Of a stretch of DNA of 64,000 nucleotides, positions 1 to 9,238 are shown piece by piece. Source of the DNA: Acorus gramineus (Eukaryota; Streptophyta; Magnoliopsida; Acorales; Acoraceae); assembly GCA_030737835.1 (NCBI GenBank), contig JAUJYN010000014.1:1-64000 (forward strand), written 5' to 3'. Positions within the stretch are counted from its first letter, which is position 1. Every line of letters starts with the position of its first letter. Under the pieces are notes generated by a model. The model saw only the letters and a program-made list of their open reading frames with translations. It had not been told where the DNA came from and did no database searches. A program made the position numbers and the translations under genes.

Positions 1-121
1 ACAGGCGTATGTACGCTTGTCCGAGTGTTGGGTATTTTAGTGTTATTTAGAGGATTTTTTTTTAGTATTTTTGTGGTATTCTTGTGTGTTTTACTCACCT
101 AGTTGGTACCCTGTCTTGCAG

Positions 122-222
122 ATCTTGACGGACGGTCGCGCGACGACCCGATCTCCGGTGAGTGGGACAATCCAACCCAGTAGGGAGGCGTTATACGCAC
201 TTGGGCGTGTACCGTCCTCCCC
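122..222 (+). promoter_or_regulatory. LTR mini-exon (36 nt), donor and hairpin HP1
   Basis: Acceptor TGTCTTGCAG ends at 121, the 36-nt mini-exon is 122-157, and donor G/GTGAGT starts at 158. HP1 spans 183-222: outer stem GGGAGG/CCTCCC, inner stem TATACGC/GCGTGTA, loop ACTTGG. The same arrangement recurs in every LTR type here. Its splicing role is inferred. Confidence 0.55.
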
Positions 223-2577
223 TGGGGCACCATAGTAAATATTAACCTGTTTCATATGAAAACTGTGTAAGCATGGTAATGTGTAGTATGCATGCCACCC
301 TAGACTTTGTATGCTAGGGACTTGTACCCTTAGGACCCGTATAAGAATCATGCACCCTGTTATCATGTTTCCATGCTAGGAAAGCCCCGACCGATGCATG
401 TTCCTATTTAGTTTAATTTATTTAAATAAAATGCGAGCATGTGATTATTAGCCTGTTTTAACGAATATCATAGGGGAGGGGCCTCGCGAGGACAGCGGTG
501 AGACCCGGGCTAGGGTACTCCGTGTTCCTTGTTTGGTTGTCGGGATGTCCTATATCGGGACCTCACGCTGCCCTCCCAAGGATTCTTTCCCCGTTAATAT
601 TCCAACCCTGTTATAACTATTATGCATGTTCCCCGCATCTTGGTTATGCGCCCTGGAGGAATTCTGAGGAATTCAGGACATCAGAGTTGTTAGGATGTGT
701 TGTCTGCGGATCCGAGTGGATCATATGCGATGGATAGGCTGTTCTGTTCCCTTCGTTGGATCCGTGTAGAGACTACCCCGGCGTTGGAAAGGTCGTCCCG
801 TGCAGGGGCTCCCATCAGTAGGCGCCTCCTGATTTGGTAGAAGGACTGTGCTGAATGTGGGAGTGGCCAAACGACCTACGGAGTGGGGAGAGACTATCGG
901 TGGACCAAGGGTGACCAACAGCCTAGTCAGTCCCAAGAGCCTAGGTCACCTATTGAGGGTGAGGGTGAGTGTCACGCCCCAGGGCGGCCGTCCCCGGGAC
1001 GCGGCAAGTGAATAAAATATCAGAATCTACACAGGAGGTCAATAATATATCATACACAAACAACCAGAATGACACACAGATAACAAAGAGGCTGACATGA
1101 TATATACACCAAATGCGGAAGCAAAAGACTGAATCTGTAAATAAACATTCTACATACTCGATACTAATCATCTGTCCTGTGAGAGCCAATATACACAATA
1201 CAACTGAATATATACAAACGCGTGCCAAGCACGGAAATAAAATACATACAGTCAAGAAAGGATGCTGATAGCCTCTGGCACACGCGGAACGAAGCGCTGC
1301 TCCGCTACTGAAGGAATGGCTCGGAAAGCTCCAACTGCTGCTCGGGCTCCAGCTCAGGCTCAGTGGCAACTGGGGAAAACATATGCGAGGGGTGAGCCAC
1401 ACGCTCAGTGAACAGCACAACCCATGCATCACAGACAATATTGACCACTATCCAGATCTTAATAATCCACAACCTCTTATTAACAACCACAAAATGGTAA
1501 CAAATACTCAAACTAGTGGGTCGCTCAATCGCCAACCAACTACACCCTCACCTTCACCCTTCAATGGGTGACATAGGATTTTGGGACTGATAATCACCCA
1601 ATCACAACACCAATGGGTTGCTCATCGCCAACCCACTACACCCTCACCCTCACCCTACCACGGGTGACATAGGATTTTGGGACTGACTAGGCTGTTGGTC
1701 ACCCTTGGTCCACCGATAGTCTCTCCTCCACTCCGTAGGCCGCTGGGCTATCACCCCCACAACTTCAGCACAGTCCGTCACAAATATCGGGAGGCGCCTA
1801 CTGATGGGAGCCCTTAGAAGGGACGGCCTTTCTAACGCTGGGGCAGCCTCTACCGGATCCAACGAAGGGGACAGAACAGCCTATCCATACGCATATGATC
1901 CACTCGGATCCGCCGACAACGCATCTCTACAATTCTAATGTCCTAAATTCCTCAGAATTCCTCCAAGGCGCATAACCCATATGCGGGGAACATACACAAT
2001 AATTAGCAAGGGTGGAATATTATTGGGGGAAAGAAACTTGGAGGGCAGCGTGAGTTCCCGATATAGGACACCCCGACAACCAAACAAGGAACACGGAGTA
2101 CCCTAGCCCGGGTCTCACCGCTGTCCTCGCGAGGCCCCTCCCCTATAATATTCACTAAATATGCTAATAATCATATAATTTGGTATAACATTACTTATAA
2201 TATTATTGGGACAAGAATCCTTGGGAGGGCAGCGTGAGTTCCCGATACAGGACACCCCGACAACCAAACAAGGAACACGGAGTACCCTAACCCGGGTCTC
2301 AGTGTTGACCTCGCAAGGCTCCTCCCTATAATATTATCTAAGGCATGCAATTTATCATACACTAGCATTTAATTTAATAAATAAACTAGTAGGACACATG
2401 CATAGGCCAAGGCTTCCTAGCATGAGAAACAGGGGGACATGATGCATGGCTCATACACATATCCTAAGGGTGCAAGTCCCTAACATGCAAAGTCTAGGGT
2501 AGCATGCATTCTACATTTAAATCATGCTCGCATGAAATATACATTACAACAGGTTAATATAATCCATGGTGCCCCAG

Positions 2578-2677
2578 GAGAGGTCGGTATACGCCCAAAT
2601 GCGTATAACGCCTCTCTACTGGGTTGGATTGTCCCACTCACCAGAAACCGGGTCGTCGCGCGACCGTCCGTCAAGAT
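2578..2677 (-). promoter_or_regulatory. LTR mini-exon and hairpin HP1 in S1
   Basis: On the minus strand acceptor CTTGCAG precedes a 36-nt mini-exon (2677 down to 2642), then donor GTGAGT. HP1 is 2578-2616: outer stem GAGAGG/CCTCTC (GGGAGG/CCTCCC in E1) and a perfect 7-bp inner stem TATACGC/GCGTATA. Both arms of the outer stem have changed together relative to E1. Confidence 0.55.
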
Positions 2678-2769
2678 CTGCAAGACAGGCATTTATACGG
2701 TGAGTAAAATCCACAAATACCCCAAAATACATTAAAAATACTCTAAAAATACCCAACACCCGGACAAAC

Positions 2770-3480
2770 GTACATACGGCCCGTACGCACGCGTATCCGA
2801 GCATCCCGACTCACTCCCGAACCCACCGGGCAACCGCACGCACGGCCACCCGCCTCGGGCGCACAGCCGAGCCCGGCCCGCGCGCCAAGGCGCCCTGCCG
2901 AACTCAGCCCGCATGCCCGGACACCACCGGTGTACTGCCGCACGCCTGCCCGCGCGCCCTGACGCACCGCCGCATGCACGCGCACGCTCGGCGCGCCCGC
3001 GCGCACCGCGCACCGCTCCAGCCCAGCGCGCCCCCGCGCGCACTGCACGCACGCCCCAGCACGGGCGCGCACTAGTCCCCAGCACCGCGCCCAGGCGCAT
3101 GCCTAGGCACCCTGCCCAGCACCCAGGCACAGTGCCCAGGTGCCCTGCCCGCGCGCGCGCACGCTCGCGCGCACTCCCGCGCGCCCCGCGCGCACTCCCG
3201 CGCACACCCCCGCTCGCGCCAGCACCGGTGCGCACCCGCGCGACCACTCCGCGCACACCCGCGCACCCGCGCGCACGCACCCGCGCGCGACTGCGCGCCC
3301 GACTGCGCCCAGCACCCAGCACCCAGCGCCCAGTGCCACCCGCGCGCACGCCCGCGCGCACGCGCGCGCGCCCCTGCTTGCTGCTGCGCCTATGCTGCCT
3401 GTGCTGCTGCCTGCTGCCCGGGGCTGCCAGCCTGCCAGCCCGAGCTCCTCTACCACCCACCTCCGACCACCCCAAGGACT
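2770..3480. repeat. GC-rich alternating purine-pyrimidine tract in S1
   Basis: About 700 bp of CGCG/GCAC-like low-complexity sequence, open in several frames on both strands with Ala, Arg and Pro dominating. It sits in the same place in most LTRs here, between the second putative donor and the mini-exon acceptor. The long frames are composition artefacts, not genes. Confidence 0.85.
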
Positions 3481-4929
3481 CCGACCACCACCCACAGCCC
3501 TCCGACGGCCCCCCACCGCCGCCGACCACCACCCAACCCCAAATCCACCCTCCTAGCATACATCTATGCAAGAAAAGAGAGGAAAAGTGGCTTACCAAGG
3601 GGAGGAAAGGAAATCCGGTTGCTCTCCGCGCACCAAAACCTTTCCCCAAGGGCTTCCAACGCCCGGATCTCACTCGGCCTTCGAAACAGCCCAAAACAGA
3701 GGAGAAGAGAGGGGGGATGGAGGGGCTAATCTCGCCGGAATCGGGATTTGAAAGCACCGGGGTGTAGATCGGGACCCGATCTACACTTCCTATGCTTTAG
3801 GTTTTTAGGTTTGAGAGGTCTAAGGGCTTCAAAAGCAAGAAAAGAGAGAGGGGAGAGAGAAAATCCAAATGGTAGGGATGATGAATAGTGCCCAAGATAT
3901 TTTCTCACCCACCTTATATAGCCGGGTCACTTAAAAACCCAGATACGCCCCGAAACTGTGAAATTTTGAAAACGTTACCGGAATTCGATGAAATTTTCGT
4001 GAGAGGCTTAAAATGGCACCAGGACACCAAATATACAGTTAGATTTCCAATCGGAGTCCTCTAACTCAGGACGATAGCTAACAGTCAAAAAATTAGCGGT
4101 ACCGATCGAAAACCGAAAAAAAATGAAAAACTGCCAGAATGCTCCAACGGTTACCAGCAGGCTAAAAGTGACACATATATAACAGTGAGGGTATGGTGGG
4201 CCGGCGATGTGGCGACCCACTGGATTGTAAGTCCCAATATCCTTGGTCACCCAGTGAGGGTGAGGGTGAGGGTGTAGCGGGTGGCGGTAGCGACCCGCTG
4301 GTTTTGTGTAATTAGTCCCAATATCCTTGGTCACCCATTGAGAGGTGAGGGTGAGGGTGTAGTGGGTTGGCGGTAGCGACCCACTGGATTGCGGAGTTGT
4401 TGCCATTTTGTGGCTTGAGTAATGTGATTGTGGATTAATAATATCTGGTTGTGGTTAATATAAGCTGTGATGCATGGGTTGTGCTGTTCACTGAGCGTGT
4501 GGCTCACCCCTCGCATAATATTTTTCTCCAGTGTCATCTGAGTCGGATCTGGAGGAGGAGCTCCCCGAGGGACTTCATCAGTAGCGGAGTAGCGCCACGT
4601 CCCGCGAGTATCAGAGGCTATCAGCATCCCTTTTGCTTGTATGTATTATATTCCGTGCTTGGGCACGTGTTTGTGTATTATTTGGATGTCTTTGTATATA
4701 TTGGCTCTCACAGGACAGTTGATTATGTATCGAGTCTGTAATATGTTTTTGGATTACAGATTCAGTCTTTTAGCTTCCGCTTTTGGTGTATATATTATGT
4801 CAGCCCTGCTTTTATCTGTGTAGTCATTTTTAGTTGTTGTGTGAGTATATTGTTGAACTCCTGTTTACTGATATCATATATACACTTGCCGCGTCCCGGG
4901 GTCGGCCGGCCCTGGGGCGTGACAAAAGT

Positions 4930-4941
4930 TGGTATCAGAGC
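4930..4941 (+). other. Primer binding site of E1 (tRNA-iMet)
   Basis: TGGTATCAGAGC starts six bases after the 5' LTR end. It is the standard complement to the 3' end of plant initiator methionine tRNA used to prime minus-strand synthesis in chromoviruses. Confidence 0.95.
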
Positions 4942-5043
4942 CTGGTCCTGTCAGAGCCAATGGTCTTCTTTTCGTAGAGATGAGTCCTAGGATTTCTATA
5001 TGAGTATTCTGATCCTAGTGTCTGGTTTTCTTAGGTTGCTGAT

Positions 5044-6394
5044 ATGCCTCCTCGCAGAGGACGGCGCGGACATGGTCCCTCTCGACCTTTGGAGGTTTTC
5101 GGACCTACTAGAGGCGAGGATGCTACTGGAGAGTCCACGGCTGTGAGGCCAGGATCGGCGCAGGAGCCTCCCGCATGGGAACGTGCGTTCGCTCGGTTAG
5201 CGGATTTAGTGGAGACTCAGACCAGAGCACTGGAGGCCCAGACCAGAGTGTTGGTAGAGCAGGCGCGGGAGATCCAGGAGCTGAGGGCGGCCCGTGATGC
5301 AGTTCCACAGGTCCCCTTGGTGGCAGATCCGCCTGTGGTACCCGAAGTACCCCCAGTCCCCGTGGTGATTCCAGCGGCGAGGTTCAGGATCCCCTGGCGA
5401 GGGAGGTGGGCTGGAGGCTGCAGCGCGGGTGCAGCAGAGTGGCCTCGCAGCCTTCCTAAAGCTCCGTCCTCCCGAGTTCTATGGCCAGTTGGCGGATCCC
5501 CTTGCCCCAGAGCGATGGTTGATGGAGGTGGAGGTGATCTTCTCGACCATGCTTTGCACGGATCGCCAGCGAGTCTCCCTTGCCACCTTCATGCTGAAGG
5601 GTAGCGCTGCCGACTGGTGGGCTACCCGAGTGGTGGACATTCCCGAGGGAGTGGAGCAGCTTTCTTGGGCAGGATTCCGGAGGTATTTCCTGGAGGAGTA
5701 CTTCCCGTTCTCGGAGCGGCAGATCGTGATGCAGGAGTTTGAGCGGTTGACGCAGGGCTCTATGTCTGTCGCCGATTACTCCATGCGCTTCACGAGGCTA
5801 TCCAGATTCGCTCCAGCCTTGGTGATGGACGAAGAGGCGAGGTGCCGCCGTTTCGAGCTTGGTCTCTGCAGCGCCATTCGGGTGCATGTCTCCTCCCAGG
5901 CTTTCTCGAGGTTCTCAGACTTGGTGTCTCGGGCGAAGACAGTCGAGCGAGACCTCGGGATCCTCGTGAGGGTTCCGACCCCATCTGCAGATCAGAGTCC
6001 TCCCAGGAGCCAGGACCAGGGGCAGCGCAAGAGGAGGAGGCCCCGTTTTGATCAGTTAGCGGCTGCCTCTCCTCCAGCTGATGTGGTGCCAGAGTGGGAT
6101 CCAGCACCCATTGCGGCAGTGCCAATCCAGTCCTGGCGACCAGAGACGCGGCGCTGTTACCATTGTCAGCGCATCGGGCACATCTCGTATAATTGCCCAG
6201 ATGCTGGCCGACCCCGCGTGCAGCCTCAGCGTCAGCAGCCAGTGCAGCCGGCGAGGCGTGCCCCTGCTCCTCAGCCGCAGTTTGTTCAAGGCAGAGTTGC
6301 AGCGCTTTCGGCCGAGGAGGCGCAGGTTCCGGGTATCATGGTTCGAGGTAATGTTTTGTTTTCCCAGCTCCCTATGAATATATATGTGTGTTGA
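5044..6394 (+). pseudogene. gag: gag of E1, chromovirus, one frameshift
   Basis: Gag forms the virus-like particle that packages element RNA in the cytoplasm. The start ATG at 5044 opens MPPRRGRRGHG, the usual opening of Tekay/Del-type gag. The first frame runs to about 5385-5420, where a frameshift moves the reading to the frame that continues to the stop at 6394. That second frame holds the retrotransposon gag core (QQSGLAAFLKLRPPEFYG onward, WW of ADWWATRVVD, about 5430-5900), a basic linker and a CCHC zinc knuckle CYHCQRIGHISYNC at 6155-6195. The last residues diverge into unrelated sequence where a protease should begin, so no active-site DTG/DSG is present. Only one frameshift in about 1.35 kb suggests recent decay. 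A CTTAG/GTTGCTGAT acceptor-like site ends at 5034, nine bases before the ATG. Confidence 0.9.
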
Positions 6395-7207
6395 TTGCGG
6401 TTAAGCATGTGTGTGATGTCTCGTTGAGCGGGTAAGGAGTGTGGTTGTTCGAGTTAAAGAGGCCGGGTTGTAGCCGTCCTGGCAGGAGGCTCTCATCCGT
6501 AGGTACCGCCGATGCAGTCGGAGGGGTACTGATCGTGGGAGTATGCCGGGTAGAGGCTAACCCGGAAATGGATTAATGGATGATGTCGCGAGCGTGGAAT
6601 CGTTCTCCCCTTCGTTGGACCCGAGTAGGGACTCCTCAGCGTTAGAGAGGCCTTCCTGACAGAGGGCTCCCATCAGTAGGCACCTCCTGATTTGGTTTCG
6701 GACTGTGCTGAATTGTGGGAGCGGACCAGGCGGCCTACGGTGTGGAGGAGAGGCTACCGGTGGACCAGGGTGAAGAACAGTCTAAGTCTCTCCCAAAGTC
6801 CCAATATGTCTCCTGATGGGAGTGAGGGTGTGGATGAGACGAAGACGCGTCGCCTCGTGACCCAATTGTTGTTCGACCGTTCCCACGGATGTTGGGTCCG
6901 GTCTTGTGATGGAGGTTGAAGGTTATCGGTGGGTGATTATCTAGATGTAGATGATCCGGTGAGGTTGGTAATGTTCTTTAATAGTGATGTCTTCTTTTAG
7001 TGTTCCTTTTCTGGTTTAAGGGGCCGCGTGAGGTCAGCGTTGAGACCCGAGCTAGGGTACTTCGTGTTCCTTGTTTGGTTGTCGGGGTATCCTATATTGG
7101 GACCTCATGCTGCTCCCAAGGTTTCTTTTCCCAGTCAAGGGATACCCTGGAAGCATCAGCTGGTGATGGATCAGGTGCGAGTTTTGGTTGGAGGTTAAGG
7201 CCTTTTG
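6395..7207 (+). other. LTR-like filler between gag and pol remnant in E1
   Basis: No coding similarity seen. Instead it repeats modules found in the LTRs: the GGATCCGAGTAGGGACTC...GAGGGCTCCCATC block and a GGTGGACCA...CAGTCT block (about 6600-6800), and the GACCCGAGCTAGGGTAC block (about 7045-7130) followed by CTTTTCCCAGTCAAGG. E2 and R carry the same last module at the equivalent internal place. It replaces protease and most of RT. Confidence 0.7.
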
Positions 7208-7740
7208 GGCTGAGTAATTTCTGGTAAAGGCATATCTGTGGACCCGGGCAAGACGCTCGTCGCGTCAAATTGGCGTCGACCGTCGAACCCCGCAGGGATT
7301 CGGAGCTTCCCAAGTTTGGCGGGTTATTGCAGGAAGCTTGACGAGGGATTCTCGAAGATAGCTGTTCCTCTTAACCGCCTTACTCGGAAGGATGTCCGGT
7401 TCGAGTGGTCCCCGTCTTGCGAGGAGAGCTTCCTGGAGTTTACTCGGAGGCTCACCTCAGCGCCAATTCTTACCTCTCCGTCTTGGAGTGGTGGGTTCGC
7501 AGTTGGGTAAGGGTGTGTCCACGATCCTGCTCACGTCGTCCCGTTCGAGCCGCTCGTCTCTGAGCCGGACAGTCATTCGTGGAGCAGTCGATTGAGATCA
7601 TGGACCGCCGCGTGAGGAGGCTCTGCACCAAGACCGTCCAGTTGGTCGAGGTGCGATGGCAGCACCGTTCCGGTGTCGAGGACACTTGGGAGCTCAAGGA
7701 TGCCAGGTGTGACGCGTATCCGCATCTTTTCCCCTCCTAG
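7208..7740 (+). pseudogene. pol: RT end/RNase H start fused to integrase tail and chromodomain (E1)
   Basis: Starts with the RT-RNase H join ([39 protein letters not shown], about 7215-7445), enters RNase H (LTSAPILT), then jumps at GCV/HDPAHV straight to the end of pol. What follows is the integrase C-terminal segment and a chromodomain (VEVRWQHRSG, DTWEL, YPHLFPS) ending at the stop 7738-7740. Almost all of RNase H and the whole integrase core are missing. A stop and at least one frameshift interrupt it. Chromodomains direct chromovirus integration to modified chromatin. The same junction is present in E3 (63645-64000), so the deletion was inherited rather than made here. Confidence 0.85.
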
Positions 7741-7773
7741 ATGTTTTTGCATATTTTGAGGACAAAATTTCCT

Positions 7774-7786
7774 AAGGGGGGAAGAA
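7774..7786 (+). other. Polypurine tract of E1
   Basis: AAGGGGGGAAGAA directly precedes the 3' LTR start TGTTATATATG. It is preceded by GAGGACAAAATTTCCT, the usual run-up at the end of chromovirus pol. Confidence 0.93.
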
Positions 7787-8049
7787 TGTTATATATGTGT
7801 CACTTTTAGCCTGCTGGTAACCGTTGGAGCGTTCTGGCAGTTTTTCATTTTTTTCGGTTTTCGATCGGAACCGCTAATTTTTGGACTGTTAGCTATCGTC
7901 CTGAGTTAGAGGACTCCGATTGGAAATCTAACTGCATATTTGGTGTCCTGGTGCCATTTTAGGCCTCTCACGAAAATTTCATCGAATTCCGGCAACGTTT
8001 CCGAAATTTCACAGTTCCGGGGCGTATCCGGGTATTTTAAGTGACTTAC

Positions 8050-8056
8050 TATATAA
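8050..8056 (+). promoter_or_regulatory. TATA box of E1 3' LTR
   Basis: TATATAA about 265 bp into the LTR, followed about 50 bp on by a CT-rich stretch typical of plant leader starts. The same box occurs in reverse in S1 (3914-3921). Confidence 0.7.
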
Positions 8057-8479
8057 GTGAGATCTAAAATCTGTTGGCACTATTCATCATCTTCTTCCCT
8101 TAGCTTTCTCTCTCTCCTTCTCCATTTTTCAAGCTTTTGAGCCCCTTAGAGCCCTCAAAGCTTAAAACCTAAAGCATAGGAAGTGTAGATCTACACCCCG
8201 GTGCTTTCAAATCCCGATTCCGGCGATTGCCCTTCCTCCCCCCTCTCTTCTCTCGATCTGAGCCGTTTGGAGGGAAGAGGTCGGTGGTGGAGGCCTTTGG
8301 AAGGTTTCGGTGCGCGGAGAGCAACCGAACATCTCTTCCTCCCCTTGGTAAGCCTTTTTCCTCTCTTTTTGCTTAGATGTATGTTAGGAGTGGTTTTGAG
8401 GTTGGGTGGTGGTCGGCGGTTGTGGGTGGCTGTGGTGGTGGTGGTTGGGAGGCGGTTGGAGGCCGTTGGGGGCCGTCGG

Positions 8480-9030
8480 AGTGGTGGTTGGCTGTCTCGG
8501 GCGGGCTGGCAGGCTGTCCCGGGCAGGCTGGCAGGCAGGCAGTGCAGCAGGCGGAGCAGATGGCAGCGCGGGGGCGTGCGCGCGGGTGGAGCTGGGCGCT
8601 GGGCGCGGGTGCTGGGCGCTGGGCGCAGTCGGGCGCGCAGTCGCGCGCGGGTGCACGGGTGCGCGCGGGTCTGGCGCGAGCGGGGGTGCGCGCGGGCGTG
8701 CGCGCGAGCGTGCGCGCGCGGGCAGGGCGCCTGGGCATGCGCCTGGGCGCGGAGCTGGGGACCAGTGCGTGCGCGTGCTGGGGCGTGCGTGCAGTGCGCG
8801 CGGGGGCGCGCTGGGCTGGACGTGCGGTGTGCGCGGGCGCGCATGAGGTTGTGCGTGCGTGCGGCAGTGCGTCGGGGCGCGCGGCAGGCGCGCCGCAGTG
8901 CGCCGATGGTGCCGGGGTGTGTGCGTGCGTGCGCATTCTTGTGTGCGGATGCGGGTGGCCGTGCGTGCGGCTGCCCGGGGGGTTCGGGAGTGAGTTGGGG
9001 TGCTCGGACTCGCGTGCGTACAGGCCGTAT
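8480..9030. repeat. GC-rich alternating tract in E1 3' LTR
   Basis: Minisatellite-like runs of GCGCGCGGGCGTGCGCG type, CpG-rich in spite of being in an old transposon family. Long open frames on both strands result from composition. Confidence 0.85.
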
Positions 9031-9238
9031 GTACGCTTGTCCGAGTGTTGGGTAATTTTAGTGTATTTTTAGAGTATTTTTGATGTATTTTGGGGGTATT
9101 TGTGAATTTTACTCACCTAGTTGGTTACCCTGTCTTGCAGATCTAGACGGACGGTCGCGCTCAACCCGATCTCCGGTGAGTGGGACGATCCAACCAGTAG
9201 GGAGGCGCTACATGCACTTGGGCGTGTACCGTCCTCCC
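9003..9238 (+). promoter_or_regulatory. HP2, mini-exon and HP1 in E1 3' LTR
   Basis: HP2 (9003-9045): outer stem CTCGGAC/GTCCGAG, inner stem GCGTGCGTAC/GTATGTACGC. Acceptor TGTCTTGCAG ends 9140; mini-exon 9141-9175 (35 nt); donor GTGAGT at 9176. HP1 (9200-9238): inner stem TACATGC/GCGTGTA, where the third pair is C-G instead of the T-G wobble in the 5' LTR copy. Confidence 0.55.

Larger units (their letters stand above)
970..4184 (-). mobile_element. S1: solo LTR, type A, reverse
   Basis: Read on the minus strand it begins TGTTATATATGTGTCAC (from 4184) and ends GGGGCGTGACA (at 970). It is flanked by GTGAG at 965-969 and 4185-4189, a 5-bp target-site duplication, with no internal region, so it is a solo LTR left by LTR-LTR recombination. 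A TATA-like box (CTATATAA) lies at 3914-3921 on the minus strand. A GC-rich alternating tract occupies about 2770-3480. The module containing GACCCGGGCTAGGGTAC occurs twice in tandem-like order (about 2040-2130 and 2225-2310), a duplication not seen in E1. Confidence 0.95.
1..4924 (+). mobile_element. 5' LTR of E1 (type A, partial), split by solo LTR S1
   Basis: Base 1 matches about position 9020 of the 3' LTR, so the first ~1.2 kb of this LTR is off-window. The two pieces 1-969 and 4190-4924 join seamlessly when compared with the 3' LTR, and the insert S1 (970-4184) is bounded by GTGAG direct repeats. The LTR ends CTGGGGCGTGACA at 4924 just before the primer site. It carries the putative mini-exon (122-157), hairpin (183-222) and a G-quadruplex motif (4258-4281). 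S1 sits inside the putative third intron, between donor 158 and acceptor TTTCTCCAG ending at 4531. Confidence 0.93.

Noticed and set aside
498..737. Recurring ORF starting MRPGLGYSVFLVWLSG (also near 9512 and 39380)
   Set aside because: It lies in a conserved noncoding LTR module. The frame is not kept in other copies and the reverse strand is equally conserved; treated as a DNA module rather than a gene.
2732..3767. Long open frames on both strands (up to 341 and 284 codons)
   Set aside because: They overlap each other on opposite strands in a GC-rich repetitive tract, are Ala/Arg/Pro-rich, and similar frames occur at the same place in other LTRs (8191-9072, 16834-17481, 35806-36754, 62033-63023) without codon-level conservation.
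4930..4941. Possible tRNA gene near the TGGTATCAGAGC motif
   Set aside because: Only the primer site complementary to a tRNA 3' end; no cloverleaf sequence around it.
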